From NCBI RefSeq assembly GCF_014699075.1, contig NZ_JACXAB010000041.1, positions 1 to 36,170 of the forward strand: a DNA stretch of 36,170 bases. Reading direction: 5' to 3'. The notes below the pieces were generated by a model that was not told the DNA's origin, did no database searches, and saw only the letters and a list, made by a program, of their open reading frames with translations. The position numbers and the translations under genes are program-made. This DNA is from Microvirga sp. (lineage in GTDB: Bacteria > Pseudomonadota > Alphaproteobacteria > Rhizobiales > Beijerinckiaceae). This document shows positions 1 to 8,680 of the stretch, piece after piece; within the stretch, counting starts at the first letter, position 1, and each line of letters opens with the position of its first letter.

Positions 1-191
1 TGCGCCTCGGTGAAGCTGTTGGCGCCCGGCTCGACTGCGCCAGTGGTCTGCGGGCTGTCGGCCGGCTTGTGGGTCACGGCGGGATTCGAGGAGCCGCTGC
101 TGTTCGTCGGCTGTGTCGGCGAGGATTGAGCAATAGCTGCTGTGGTCAGGGCCGACAGGACGGCCAGAGTTGCGAAGCCATAGCGGATCAA
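1..191 (-). CDS. Small secreted protein, C-terminus outside window
   Basis: This frame is open from a TTG codon at 191 to the window edge, giving 63 residues of the N-terminal part. The start is chosen because AGGAGAAGAACC lies directly upstream, and the ATG ten bases further in is in another frame with an early stop. The protein begins IRYGFATLAVLSALTTAAIA, a typical Sec signal peptide with likely cleavage after Ala-Ile-Ala. A Ser/Thr/Pro/Asn-rich stretch follows, ending in GANSFTEA at the edge. I recall small periplasmic proteins of Hyphomicrobiales with a similar GANSFTE segment before a PepSY-like fold, but the diagnostic part is missing here. It is divergent from the DUF2382 gene at 413. 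Confidence 0.65.
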   Translation of the reverse strand, partial: MIRYGFATLAVLSALTTAAIAQSSPTQPTNSSGSSNPAVTHKPADSPQTTGAVEPGANSFTEA

Positions 192-412
192 GGTTCTTCT
201 CCTATGCAACAAACGCGTAGCTTCTCAATGTGCAGTCGCAGGGACGGTTCCGAACGCCAAGCTTGATGGAGAGAAGCTATTCCTGCAAAGCAGCCCGCGG
301 ACCGGTCTCAGATGATGGGCCGGAAGCGGTTGCATGAAGGCCGTGATTCCTCTTCAGCACCGGGAACTCCCCCTCTCAGGATCCGTTGGTTGTCGTTCAC
401 ATAAGAGGATCG

Positions 413-895
413 ATGGCAGACCCAATCCCCAATCCGAGCACGCGCTTGGAAGAGCAGGAGCCGATGCCTGTCCTTGATGATGCCCTGAGGAGCAGTTCTC
501 GAACCGCGACGGAGGAGGTGATACCCGTCGTCGAGGAGACCGCGACGGTCGGAAAGCGGCAGATCGTGACCGGACGTGTGCAGGTACGGACCGTCACCGA
601 CACCGTCGAGGAACTGGCCCACACGACCGTGCAGCGGGAAGACGTCGAGGTCACCCGCGTGCCCATCGACAAGGTGGTCGAGACCGCGCCCGAGATCAGG
701 ACCGAGGGCGATGTGACGATTGTGCCGGTGCTGGAGGAGGTGCTCGTGGTCGAGAAGCGCCTGGTGCTCAAGGAGGAGCTGCACATCCGGCGCCGCGTCG
801 CGACCGAGACCGTCGAGGTGCCGGTCACCTTGCGCAAACAACGCGCCATCGTGGAGCGGCTGGCTCCCGACATCCCAAGCACAGATCCAGAGTAA
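413..895 (+). CDS. DUF2382 (YsnF/AvaK) domain stress protein, 160 aa
   Basis: The product is charged, beta-rich and made of DUF2382-type segments. One starts near residue 30 with EEVIPVVEETATVGKRQ and continues through VTGRVQVRT; a second half contains VPVLEEVLVVEKRLVLKEEL. The alternating Glu/Val/Arg pattern is typical of YsnF/AvaK proteins, which are linked to stress and desiccation but have no known enzymatic activity. The ATG at 413 is preferred over an in-frame TTG at 386 because AAGAGGATCG precedes it. There is no signal peptide or membrane segment, so it is probably cytoplasmic. The related gene at 908 follows after 12 bases, so the two are probably cotranscribed. Confidence 0.85.
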   Translation: MADPIPNPSTRLEEQEPMPVLDDALRSSSRTATEEVIPVVEETATVGKRQIVTGRVQVRTVTDTVEELAHTTVQREDVEVTRVPIDKVVETAPEIRTEGDVTIVPVLEEVLVVEKRLVLKEELHIRRRVATETVEVPVTLRKQRAIVERLAPDIPSTDPE

Positions 896-907
896 GGAGA
901 CACCCCA

Positions 908-1870
908 ATGAGTTCCGGAATGATGACAGGATCCGCAAGCCGACGGCTGGTGACGGCCTTCTTCGACAGCCGCACCGATGCCGAGGAGGCCATCAGTCGT
1001 CTCCATGCCGCAGGCATCCCCCGTGACGGCATCCGCCTGACCCCGAGCGAGCAGAGCTCCGGCACCTCCGGCAGCGCGGGCAACCACTCGTTCCCGGAGG
1101 CCAGCAACAGTCTGTGGGAGTCGCTGCGAGATCTGTTCCTGCCGGACGAGGATCGTCACACCTATGCTGAGGGTCTGCGCCGCGGCGGCTCCCTGGTGTC
1201 TGTGAGCGCAAGCGATGCCGACTACGAGCGCGTGATCGACATCCTCGACGACGAAGGCACCATCGACATTGACGAGCGCTCCAGCTCGTGGCGCTCCGAG
1301 GGCTGGTCAGGATCGTCCACGTCAGGTGTGTCATTGGCTGAGACGGCCAATGTGACCACAGGCTCCTCTGCCACGTCGGGGACTGCTACTGCGGCTACGG
1401 ACGTTGGAGCTGGATTGGGTGCGGCTTCGATGAACACGGCGTCCGGGCGCACCACGAGCGATCGTGGCGAGGTGATCCCAGTCGCAGAGGAGGAACTGCA
1501 CGTCGGCAAGCGCGACGTGAGCCACGGGCGGGTTCGCGTTCGGTCCTACGTGGTCGAGCGTCCGGTTAGCGAGCAGGTGAGCCTGCGCGAGGAGCACGTG
1601 GCGGTGGAGCGTCGCCCGGTGTCCGGCGTAACGCAGGCCGGAACCATCAGCGGTGACCCGTTCCAGGAGCGTACCATCGAGGTGGAGGAGCGCGGCGAGG
1701 AGGCCGTGGTCTCGAAGGAAGCCCGCGTGGTCGAGGAAGTGGTGGTCCGCAAGGACGCCGAGCAGCGCACCGAGACGATCTCCGATACGGTGCGGCGCAC
1801 CGAAGTAGATGTCGAGGACGAGCGCAGCGCAGGTGCCAGCAGTACGGGAACAACCGACCGTAATCCGTAA
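908..1870 (+). CDS. YflT-like plus DUF2382 stress protein, 320 aa
   Basis: AAGGAG lies just before the ATG. The N-terminal region (about residues 10-120) starts RRLVTAFFDSRTDAEEAISR and resembles the general-stress-protein 17M/YflT fold: a ferredoxin-like domain in which VTAFFDSRTDAEEAI is followed by a second half around GGSLVSVSASDADYERVIDI. A low-complexity Ser/Thr/Gly/Ala linker covers roughly residues 120-185. The C-terminal part is a DUF2382 domain beginning VIPVAEEELHVGKRDV. This two-domain arrangement is common among bacterial stress proteins of unknown mechanism. With the single-domain protein at 413 it forms a two-gene unit. No catalytic residues can be named. Confidence 0.87.
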   Translation: MSSGMMTGSASRRLVTAFFDSRTDAEEAISRLHAAGIPRDGIRLTPSEQSSGTSGSAGNHSFPEASNSLWESLRDLFLPDEDRHTYAEGLRRGGSLVSVSASDADYERVIDILDDEGTIDIDERSSSWRSEGWSGSSTSGVSLAETANVTTGSSATSGTATAATDVGAGLGAASMNTASGRTTSDRGEVIPVAEEELHVGKRDVSHGRVRVRSYVVERPVSEQVSLREEHVAVERRPVSGVTQAGTISGDPFQERTIEVEERGEEAVVSKEARVVEEVVVRKDAEQRTETISDTVRRTEVDVEDERSAGASSTGTTDRNP

Positions 1871-1880
1871 CGTTGATGGT

Positions 1881-1910
1881 GCGGGCCTGATCCTTGAGGA
1901 ACGGGCCCGC
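1881..1910. terminator. GC-rich hairpin between convergent genes
   Basis: GCGGGCC (1881-1887) pairs with GGCCCGC (1904-1910) around a 16-base loop. It lies 10 bases after the DUF2382 gene stop and faces the convergent kinase gene. No T-tract follows on either strand, so its role as a terminator is a guess from position. Confidence 0.35.
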
Positions 1911-2045
1911 GCTACAGTCAGGTCACTTCCTCTGCCGTATGGCTCCAAACACCGTCCTGCCCTTCAGCCGACGCGCCTACCGGATTTTGCAAGGATCCCG
2001 TGCGATGCCGCGTGAGTGGCAATCGGATCGGGCGGATTCCCTCGT

Positions 2046-5000
2046 TCACCTGTCCATCGGTCGCCGGCGTCTCTTCCGCTGCGTCACGCGCCGGAGCACC
2101 CGTGACAGTTCATCAGCCGCATAAGGCTTGTGCAGGAGCTCAAACCCGTGCCGCCCCTCTTCGGCCAGAACGTCGCTGTAGCCTGATGTCAGCACGACCG
2201 GCATGCTTGGATAGCATCGGCGAATCTCATGGCCGAGTTCAACGCCTCCCATGCCGGGCATCACCACATCGGAGAACACCACGTCGAACCCGGCATTGGT
2301 TTCCTCCAGTGCCTTGAGCGCCTCATCCCCGTTCGTCGCCCATGTGGTCTCGTATCCGAGATCCTGGAGAGTGTGGGTCGAGAACCGGCCCACCTCGATG
2401 TTGTCCTCGACGAGAAGAACGCGGCGCCCACGTCCATGCTCGGCCGGCTCCTCCAGCCCAGCGTTGGCATCATCGTCCTCATCAGGATCTGCGTCGACCC
2501 GAGGCAGGTACATCGTGAAGGTCGTGCCCACTCCGACCGTGCTTTCGACGGCGACGTCGCCGCCGGACTGCTTGGCAAAGCCGTAAACCTGGCTGAGCCC
2601 CAAGCCCGTGCCTTTGCCGACCTCCTTGGTGGTGAAGAATGGCTCGAAGATATGGCCGAGTTGATCCGCTCGAATGCCAGATCCCGTGTCGCTGACCGAG
2701 ATTGCCGCGAAGTCACCCCTGCCGCCCCCGTGTCCTCGGATCGGCGGCATATAGTTGAGGCCCTCGATCCGCAGGGTGAGCGTACCCTCGCCATCCATGG
2801 CATCACGCGCATTGACGGCCATGTTGACGAGAGCGGTCTCGAACTGGCTGGCATCCGCCTCCACGTGGCAGCGTTCGCACTGGATTTCCGTGACGATCCG
2901 GATGCGTGAGCCCACGACCGTGCGGAGCATGTCGGTGATGCTGCGGATCCGGTCGGCGAGATCGAATACCTCGGGCTTGAGTGCCTGACGGCGGGCAAAG
3001 GCGAGGAGTTGGCGTGTGAGCTTCGTGGCTCGATCAACCGTGTCGGAGATCGCGTCCACGTAACGTCGTTGGCGCTCCTCCGGCAGATCACGCCGCCGCA
3101 GGAAGTCGACCGAGGAGCGGATGATGGTGAGCAGGTTGTTGAAGTCGTGCGCGACACCGCCCGTGAGCTGGCCGATAGCTTCCATCTTCTGGGCCTGACG
3201 CAGGGCCTCCTGTGCGGTTGTCAGCGCCTCGTCCCTGCGCCGCTCCTCCGTCACGTCGCGTCCGCTGGCATAGATGAGGTCGCCCTCAGGGGCGGCGACC
3301 CACGCGATCCAGCGGTGGCTGCCGTCCTTGTGCAGCAGCCGGATGTCAAAGCCCGGAATAGGACCACGAGAGGATGCAGCGAGGGCGCCCCGGCTTGTGT
3401 CGTGGTCATTTGGATGGATCACCTCGAGGTAGCCTCGCCCGGCCAGCTCATCCGGCTGCCAACCCAGGATCTTGGTCCATGCCGGGTTGGCCGCACGCAG
3501 CACGCCCTGCTTGTCGAGGATGAGCAGAAGGTCCTGGGAGTTGTTCCAAGCCCGGTCGCGTTCGGCAATGGCCTGGGCGACCCGCTGCTCCAGGGTAGCA
3601 TTCAGCTCCCGGAGCTCCGTTTCCTTGGCGCGAAGCTCCGTAATGTCGGTGTGGACGCCCACCCATTCTCTGATCTCGCCGTTTTCGCTGAAGGCCGGGA
3701 TGGCGCGGATCGAGAACAGACGCCAAGCACCGTCGTGCCTCCGAACGCGATGCTCGAACACGAACGTCTTGCGCTCGCGGACCGACTCGTTCCACGCCTC
3801 AACGGTGGCCTGGGCGTCATCGGGATGGACGGCCCTGGTCCAGCCGTAGCCCTGGTACTCCTCGCGGGTCTGCCCCGTGAGCGCGGCCCAGCCCGGCTGC
3901 TCGCCTATCATCTCGCCTTGAGCGTTGTTGGTCCACAACACGCCTTGGACAGCGTCGACCGCAGCCCGGAAGCGAGCCTCGCTTTCCCGCAGGGCCGCCT
4001 CGGCCTCCCTGCGGTCGGTGACATCGAGGACGAACTCGACCACCTCGTCGCCGACCTTGCGCGGGGCGAACAAGCCCCACCAGCGGGATCCGTCCTTGCG
4101 GAAGTACTGCTTCTCGTACGGGATGGCTTCGCCCAGCGTGGTCACCTGCTCGACGGCGCGCCAGGACTCCGGATAGAACTCCTCGGGTGTGAGCTCCTGC
4201 CACGTCTTGCCGAGCGCCTCCTCACGGCTGAAGCCGGTCATGCGCAGGAAGGCATCATTGGCCTCGGCGAGCCCGAATCCCTTGCCCCAGAACAGCACGC
4301 CGACCGTGCTGATGGCGAAGGCGCCCCGGAGCCGCTCCTCACTGCGGCGAAGTTCGTCCCCCGACCGCGCCCGTTCGATGGCGGAAGCCGCGAACTGCGC
4401 CAACTGCACGATAATCGTCGCGTCGACCTCGTCGAACTCTCCCTCGATCTTGTCTGAGAGCTGGATCAGACCAAGGTTCTTTCCGTCCTTACCAACGAGA
4501 GCGGTAGCGAGCCAGCCACGCACGGGCGGGTGCTCCGTCGCGTGTTTGCCGAAGGCTCGCCAGCGCGGGTGCGCCTCCAGATCGGCCTGGGTCATGCGCA
4601 CCGTGCGATTGCCCTCGCAGATCCATGCATAGATCCCCGAGCCGTCCGGCACCTTGTCGTAACTCCTCCAGGCGGCGTACTTGTCGGAGAGCGACACCGC
4701 GGTGACCGCCTGGGACCAATCAGGGCCTTGGGTCGTGCTGCAAATTGCCTGGTGGGCACCGATAATGTCCTGGGCCGCCACCGTGATCGCATCGAGGGTG
4801 GCCGACAGACCGGCTGCGCCCATGATGGTGCGGGCGGCCTGCGCGACGGCCTTCATCTGCTCCAGGCGGCGGAGCTGATTGCGTTCGGCGTGAAGCTGCT
4901 CGGAACGATCCTGCAGGATCTTCACGAATCCGCCGGACCCATCGCGCAGTGGCATCAGGAGGCCGACGGCGAAGAAGCGCGCGCCGTCCTTGCGCACGTG

Positions 5001-5384
5001 CCAGCGCTCGTTCTCGGCGCTGCCCCGGGAGGCCGCGACCTGCATCTCCTCCTCAGCCGCCCCTGTCTCTGCGTCCTCGGGGGTGAAGATCAGGCGGGCA
5101 TGGCGGCCCAGCACCTCCTCTTCTGTCCAGCCGTGGATGAGCCGGGCACCCACGTTCCAGGAGGTGATGAGTCCATCGGCGTCCATTGAGAAGATCGCGT
5201 AACCGGTTGCGCTCTCGAGGATCAGGCTCTCGCGTTTCCCGTGAACGGACGGAGCGCGATGAGGCTCTGCGCGCGCAACATCATCGCTGCCCCGCAGGCG
5301 CGCGACCTCGGCCCTCAAGTTGGCGTTCTGACGGCGCAGATCCTCAAGCTCATGGATGAGATTGGCCTCGCCCTCGGGTCGCAT
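2046..5384 (-). CDS. Multi-PAS/GAF hybrid sensor histidine kinase, 1112 aa
   Basis: Domains in order: a short N-terminal coiled coil; PAS 1 (about 55-165); GAF (about 175-350); PAS 2 (about 355-470); PAS 3 (about 475-595, with HPDD); a short coil; PAS 4 (about 630-735); HisKA with the phospho-acceptor His in GVAHDFNN (about 760); HATPase with N-box NMAVNARDAM, DTGSGI and FFTTKEVGKGTGLGL; and a C-terminal receiver with VLLVEDN, acceptor Asp in FSDVVMPGM, and KPY. The His box is of the HWE-distant GVAHDFNN type common in hybrid kinases. No transmembrane helix is visible, so it probably senses cytoplasmic signals; the ligand is unknown. The ATG is three bases beyond the stop of the 99-residue gene at 5388, suggesting translational coupling. 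No separate response regulator is adjacent. Confidence 0.95.
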   Translation of the reverse strand: MRPEGEANLIHELEDLRRQNANLRAEVARLRGSDDVARAEPHRAPSVHGKRESLILESATGYAIFSMDADGLITSWNVGARLIHGWTEEEVLGRHARLIFTPEDAETGAAEEEMQVAASRGSAENERWHVRKDGARFFAVGLLMPLRDGSGGFVKILQDRSEQLHAERNQLRRLEQMKAVAQAARTIMGAAGLSATLDAITVAAQDIIGAHQAICSTTQGPDWSQAVTAVSLSDKYAAWRSYDKVPDGSGIYAWICEGNRTVRMTQADLEAHPRWRAFGKHATEHPPVRGWLATALVGKDGKNLGLIQLSDKIEGEFDEVDATIIVQLAQFAASAIERARSGDELRRSEERLRGAFAISTVGVLFWGKGFGLAEANDAFLRMTGFSREEALGKTWQELTPEEFYPESWRAVEQVTTLGEAIPYEKQYFRKDGSRWWGLFAPRKVGDEVVEFVLDVTDRREAEAALRESEARFRAAVDAVQGVLWTNNAQGEMIGEQPGWAALTGQTREEYQGYGWTRAVHPDDAQATVEAWNESVRERKTFVFEHRVRRHDGAWRLFSIRAIPAFSENGEIREWVGVHTDITELRAKETELRELNATLEQRVAQAIAERDRAWNNSQDLLLILDKQGVLRAANPAWTKILGWQPDELAGRGYLEVIHPNDHDTSRGALAASSRGPIPGFDIRLLHKDGSHRWIAWVAAPEGDLIYASGRDVTEERRRDEALTTAQEALRQAQKMEAIGQLTGGVAHDFNNLLTIIRSSVDFLRRRDLPEERQRRYVDAISDTVDRATKLTRQLLAFARRQALKPEVFDLADRIRSITDMLRTVVGSRIRIVTEIQCERCHVEADASQFETALVNMAVNARDAMDGEGTLTLRIEGLNYMPPIRGHGGGRGDFAAISVSDTGSGIRADQLGHIFEPFFTTKEVGKGTGLGLSQVYGFAKQSGGDVAVESTVGVGTTFTMYLPRVDADPDEDDDANAGLEEPAEHGRGRRVLLVEDNIEVGRFSTHTLQDLGYETTWATNGDEALKALEETNAGFDVVFSDVVMPGMGGVELGHEIRRCYPSMPVVLTSGYSDVLAEEGRHGFELLHKPYAADELSRVLRRVTQRKRRRRPMDR

Positions 5385-5387
5385 CCG

Positions 5388-5687
5388 TCAGACTGGCTCG
5401 CACTGCGTATGCTGGATGGCGAGCTCGATGGTTGCACGAACCCCGTCCAGGCAATTGGACTGTTCGACGCCCCTGCGCATGACCCGCAGATCGTCCGCGC
5501 GCGCTTTGGCATGTACAGCGAAGCGCACGAGGACGGCACTATCGGGGAAGGACGCGACTAGGCTCTTGCGGACCTCACCGAGAAGTTTCTGCCCCTTGTC
5601 GTCAATGCCGCCGCGCCGCAGGTTGGCTCCTGCCCGCTCAAGGCAGGGGCGTGCGTTCCAGTAGATTTCCACGATGCCGGCGGTCAT
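5388..5687 (-). CDS. Hypothetical protein coupled to the kinase, 99 aa
   Basis: This gene ends three bases before the kinase ATG, an operon-type arrangement that supports it being real. A weak ribosome site (AGGGGA) lies before its ATG. The sequence starts MTAGIVEIYWNARPCLERAG and is soluble, mixed alpha/beta and without a signal peptide or membrane segment. I do not recognise a family. The VEIYWNARPCLERAG segment followed by a basic stretch could be a small ligand-binding or adaptor fold. A role as partner or input module of the kinase is inference from position only. Confidence 0.55.
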   Translation of the reverse strand: MTAGIVEIYWNARPCLERAGANLRRGGIDDKGQKLLGEVRKSLVASFPDSAVLVRFAVHAKARADDLRVMRRGVEQSNCLDGVRATIELAIQHTQCEPV

Positions 5688-6261
5688 GGCCGTCCCCTGT
5701 TTGCGGTCTGAGGCGGATCAACGCGGAAGCGCAGTCAAGGTTTCGGTCCGCGCGCTTCGCAGGAGCTGAAGCAACACCGACGGGATCGATCTCCGGACCT
5801 GTCTATGGACGACTGTCGAGGGCACCAATCCGTGCTTGGAGCTTCATCCGCTCCGCCTCATTGTGATGTGACATATACCCGCGGACCCACTTCATCATGG
5901 GCTATCACAGCCACTCAAGCTGGTTGGCTATACTGGAGCGGTTCACCGCCTCGCCGGCCCACAGGCGCGATTCCTGCGTCAGGTTGTGGCGAAGAATGGC
6001 CTTGTTTGAAGGTCCGGTGATGGCACACCTGAGACGCTACTCCAAGGGCTGCAATCCTCACGTAACCAGACATCCCGAAAAGTGAAGGGACTTCACTGCC
6101 TGATCCAAAGGCGACCTTCCGATGCCAAGCTCAATACGAACCTGATGCGACTTGGGGGCAGCAACAAAACCTCTCTCCACGACACTTGAGCAGCAAGCCA
6201 CCTTGAGGTGGTGCAGATCACAATCAACGCGCCCGGGAGAGGCCGCAGGGTGATCTGAGAC
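5688..6261. other. Intergenic stretch without recognisable gene
   Basis: This 574-base region separates the kinase unit from the SemiSWEET pair. The short plus-strand frames around 5805-6085 have no convincing ribosome sites or family signature. I see no terminator, repeat or RNA gene. It must hold the promoter for the minus-strand kinase unit, but I could not pick a clear -35/-10 pair. Confidence 0.5.
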
Positions 6262-6603
6262 TCAACCCGCGACGGGTTCAGCCGCGCCTGGGTCCTTTTG
6301 ATCCGGCTGGTGCTGACAGCAACCTTCGTTAGCGGGATGCGTACGGGAGCCGCGCACCTTCAGCACCAGGATGACCGAGCTCAGCACCAGGCCGAGAGCA
6401 CTGAAGACCAGCACGGGCAGGCTGCCGAGGGCGTAACCGTAGATCGTCCACAACAAGAGCCCGAAGGTGCGCACCGCGAACATGCGCAGGGAGATGGCAG
6501 CCACGTCACCGGTCCGGCAGCATTTCACAACCTGCGGCACGAAGCTGTAGAGGCCGATACAGCCGGCTACGGTTCCAATTAGAGTTGAGAGCGACACATC
6601 CAT
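6262..6603 (-). CDS. SemiSWEET/PQ-loop transporter, 113 aa
   Basis: This is a three-helix MtN3/SemiSWEET protein: helix 1 around LIGTVAGCIGLYSFVPQVVK, helix 2 around RTFGLLLWTIYGYALG, helix 3 around VLVFSALGLVLSSVILVLKV. The PQ motif (VPQVVK) sits at the end of helix 1 as in the family. SemiSWEETs work as dimers that move sugars across the inner membrane by alternating access. The hydrophilic C-terminal tail of about 25 residues is longer than in typical 85-95 residue members. It starts three bases after the stop of the paralogue at 6607, so the two form a tandem pair. Substrate is not predictable from sequence. Confidence 0.88.
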   Translation of the reverse strand: MDVSLSTLIGTVAGCIGLYSFVPQVVKCCRTGDVAAISLRMFAVRTFGLLLWTIYGYALGSLPVLVFSALGLVLSSVILVLKVRGSRTHPANEGCCQHQPDQKDPGAAEPVAG

Positions 6604-6606
6604 AGC

Positions 6607-6885
6607 TCAGCGTACCTCCGACGGCTTCACGCCCCGCACCTTCATCGCCAGGATGAGGCCGGCGAAGACCACGTTGACGGCATTGAACAGCATCACCGGT
6701 ACGCTCGTGATCATCAGCCCGTGCACAATCCACAGGCCGTAGGCGATCAGCGAGGCTACGTACATGCGCTTGGAAATTGCCTCGGTGTCCCGCTCACGCC
6801 AGGCCTTGAGGACCTGCGGCACGAAGCTGAGGCTGGTGCACAGCCCTGCTGCCAGGCCCAAGACCGTCAGCCACCATGTCTGCAT
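6607..6885 (-). CDS. SemiSWEET/PQ-loop transporter, 92 aa
   Basis: The start at 6885 is chosen because GGGAGAGCGGAAC precedes the ATG and the protein then has the normal SemiSWEET length; the frame stays open upstream to 7083, but that extension is hydrophilic and unlike the family. Three helices are visible: TVLGLAAGLCTSLSFVPQVL with the PQ motif, VASLIAYGLWIVHGLM, and VMLFNAVNVVFAGLILAMKV. The segment RERDTEAISKRMY between helices 1 and 2 is typical. It is the first gene of the pair. Two non-identical SemiSWEETs made together could form homo- or heterodimers, which is inference. Confidence 0.9.
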   Translation of the reverse strand: MQTWWLTVLGLAAGLCTSLSFVPQVLKAWRERDTEAISKRMYVASLIAYGLWIVHGLMITSVPVMLFNAVNVVFAGLILAMKVRGVKPSEVR

Positions 6886-7021
6886 GTTCCGCTCTCCCGT
6901 CACGCGAACGTCATGAACAAGTCGGAGGTGATGAGGTTCCCGGGTCAGGCGTTCTTGCCGCACCCCTCCCTTCTCCTGCCTCCATGCAGGGCTGCGCCTC
7001 ATCGGCGTTCCAGACGGGGCA

Positions 7022-7061
7022 GGCACAAAAGGAAGCCCCGCTCGAGCAATTAGAACGGGGC
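7022..7061 (-). terminator. Rho-independent terminator reading leftward
   Basis: On the minus strand GCCCCG (7061-7056) and CGGGGC (7040-7035) form a stem, followed by TTCCTTTT. No T-tract follows on the plus strand, so it acts leftward. It lies about 135 bases upstream of the SemiSWEET pair and downstream of the transposase remnant. It could be the old element's terminator, the end of a gene lost by insertion, or a leader attenuator of the SemiSWEET pair. Confidence 0.6.
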
Positions 7062-7088
7062 TCAGTCTACGGAAGCTGTTCAAGGAGA

Positions 7089-7104
7089 CCTGCGCAAGCG
7101 CAGG
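7089..7104. repeat. Perfect 16-bp inverted repeat
   Basis: CCTGCGCAAGCGCAGG reads as a 7-bp stem with a two-base centre. It lies 28 bases from the leftward terminator and next to the truncated end of the transposase remnant. Function unknown. Confidence 0.45.
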
Positions 7105-7212
7105 TAGCCTCCGCAGGAGATCAACCGCACATCGTCATCAACGTTCCTCCGCGCGGCCGCTGAGGCGGATGGGCAACCCGGAGCCTGTAGTGAGATGGAC
7201 GAGAACTGCGCC

Positions 7213-8214
7213 GCACGAACCAACTCACGATATCAACCGGATCCGCCGCCAGATCCGTGCACAGGAGAGCCTGCGGCTCGAGCTCACCCGCAAGGTCGCG
7301 CACCAGCACCCAGCGGATCGGCACGCTCTTGCCCGGGTGGTACCAGAGCGCCGTGCCGGAGGCGATGGCCAGCCCCCGATCCTGTTCCCCGTACCAGTGA
7401 CTGATCGTGACCTGTCGCCAGCGCGTGGCAGGATTGGTCAGCCGCTGCGCTAGGGTGGGCTGGCGAGGGCCCGCGACCCGCGGCCGTCCTATCTGGCCGG
7501 GCTGCCGCACCGGGGGTGGATCGAACAGGCGCGCATCGAGCCGCAAACGGGTGATCACCGTCAGGTGTCGCCGCACCGCTGCGAGCAGCTCGATGGCCGC
7601 ATAGCTCATGTCGGCCACGATGATGATCTGTCGCTCGGGCACCCAACGGGCAACCTGAAGCAGCATCTGGCGTGCCCAGTCCGTCAGCAGCTTGTGCCGC
7701 TGTCCCCTCTCACGGGCATAACGTTCCGAGGGCGCCAGGACGGTCAGGAACGGCAGCGCCCACACGCGACCAGCCCAGGGGATCGGCGCCAGCAGCATGA
7801 GGCTGATCCAGCGCAGGCCCGCGGCTTTGACGAAGTGGCCATGGCTGGAGCGGACCGGATCGCGATAGATGCCGCGGGCCCGGATCTGGGCACCCCAACG
7901 GCGCTCGATGGTCTCATCGATGGCCATCACCACCGGCCCCTCGGGCACGAAGGCTCCAACGAGCTGATGCAGGAGCCGACATGCGAGATCGCGTGGCGAC
8001 CACCGGTTGCGGTTGAGCACGCGATGGAAGGTGGTGAAGGTGGCGCTCTCGCGCAGGCCCATGATGCTCAGGGCTGATGTGACGGTTCGCCGGCCGGGGC
8101 CAGGATGGCGCCGGCGATCAGCACGAGCACGCCCCGCAAGGTCGGCGCGGTGAACGCGCTCGCAAAGGGTGCGAACCATGGGATCAGGACAGGGGCGGGT
8201 ACGGGAGGTATCAT
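7213..8214 (-). pseudogene. Decayed DDE transposase (IS701/IS4-like), frameshifted and truncated
   Basis: The frame from about 8090 down to 7213 matches a DDE transposase: VMAIDETIERRWGAQIRARG carries the first Asp, VADMSYAAIELL the second, and LWYHPGKSVPIRWVLVRDLA and LLCTDLAADPV are typical late blocks. The protein breaks off after WFVRR, so the last catalytic Glu (normally in the following WQLE-type segment) is missing. Near 8090-8100 a one-base loss separates the conserved body from its natural N-terminus: the neighbouring frame from an ATG at 8214 reads IPWFAPFASAFTAPTLRG and then LVLIAGAILAP. Both defects make it inactive. The unbroken minus-strand frame nominally spans 7121-8296, but its two ends are out of family. 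I could not define terminal inverted repeats. Confidence 0.85.
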
Positions 8215-8276
8215 GGCGCGCTCTGATGGACGTACTGATCGCTAGATCAACGCCCGGCCGCGGAGATGGCCTGCCC

Positions 8277-8555
8277 ATGCCCGAACGCGATCTCATCCTG
8301 GAGGGGCTCGAAGCCTTCTGCCAGGCGCATGATCTGGTGGTGGAGAAGCGAGGAGGCGGCTACTCGCTGCTGACCCGGCGCACCGGAGCGCCGGTGGCAC
8401 GGCTGCGTCCGACCGACGATCCCGAGAAGGTTCAGGTGATGTGGTGGAATGGTGAGCGCTGGAAGGCTCCTGGCCCATTCGGCAGGCTGACGATGCCGGT
8501 CGGCCAAGCCGTCGACTACATCGCCTCAGAGCCCGCTTTCTGGATCCACGTCTGA
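8277..8555 (+). CDS. Hypothetical protein, 92 aa
   Basis: The ATG at 8277 is preferred: a GGAG lies about 12 bases upstream, and the upstream in-frame codons (an ATG at 8226 and beyond) run into the transposase remnant. The protein starts MPERDLILEGLEAFCQAHDL, with an amphipathic helix, then VVEKRGGGYSLLTRRTGAPVARLRP, and a compact beta-like region with VMWWNGERWKAPGPFG and YIASEPAFWIHV at the end. It is soluble and has no signal peptide. I recognise it only as a conserved small hypothetical of Hyphomicrobiales. No partner gene is apparent. Confidence 0.7.
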   Translation: MPERDLILEGLEAFCQAHDLVVEKRGGGYSLLTRRTGAPVARLRPTDDPEKVQVMWWNGERWKAPGPFGRLTMPVGQAVDYIASEPAFWIHV

Positions 8556-8680
8556 TCCTCCGGCGCCCTGAAAAATGGCCAAAGTCGAGCTGAGAACGCA
8601 TCTCCCGGCGCCTGTGCTCATTTCGGCACAGCCACAGCCTCGTTCCTCCGGCATTCTGATTTAGTCCATGATGGAGCGGC

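Noticed and set aside
308..1159. Long minus-strand frame opposite the DUF2382 genes
   Set aside because: It is a GC-rich shadow: the plus-strand frames have domain signatures and ribosome sites.
3009..4457. 482-codon plus-strand frame opposite the kinase
   Set aside because: The minus strand encodes the clear PAS/HisKA domains; the plus frame shows no family motif.
6607..7083. Longer version of the SemiSWEET gene with a 66-residue extension
   Set aside because: The extension is translated through the terminator hairpin, is unlike the family, and a good ribosome site lies before the internal ATG at 6885.
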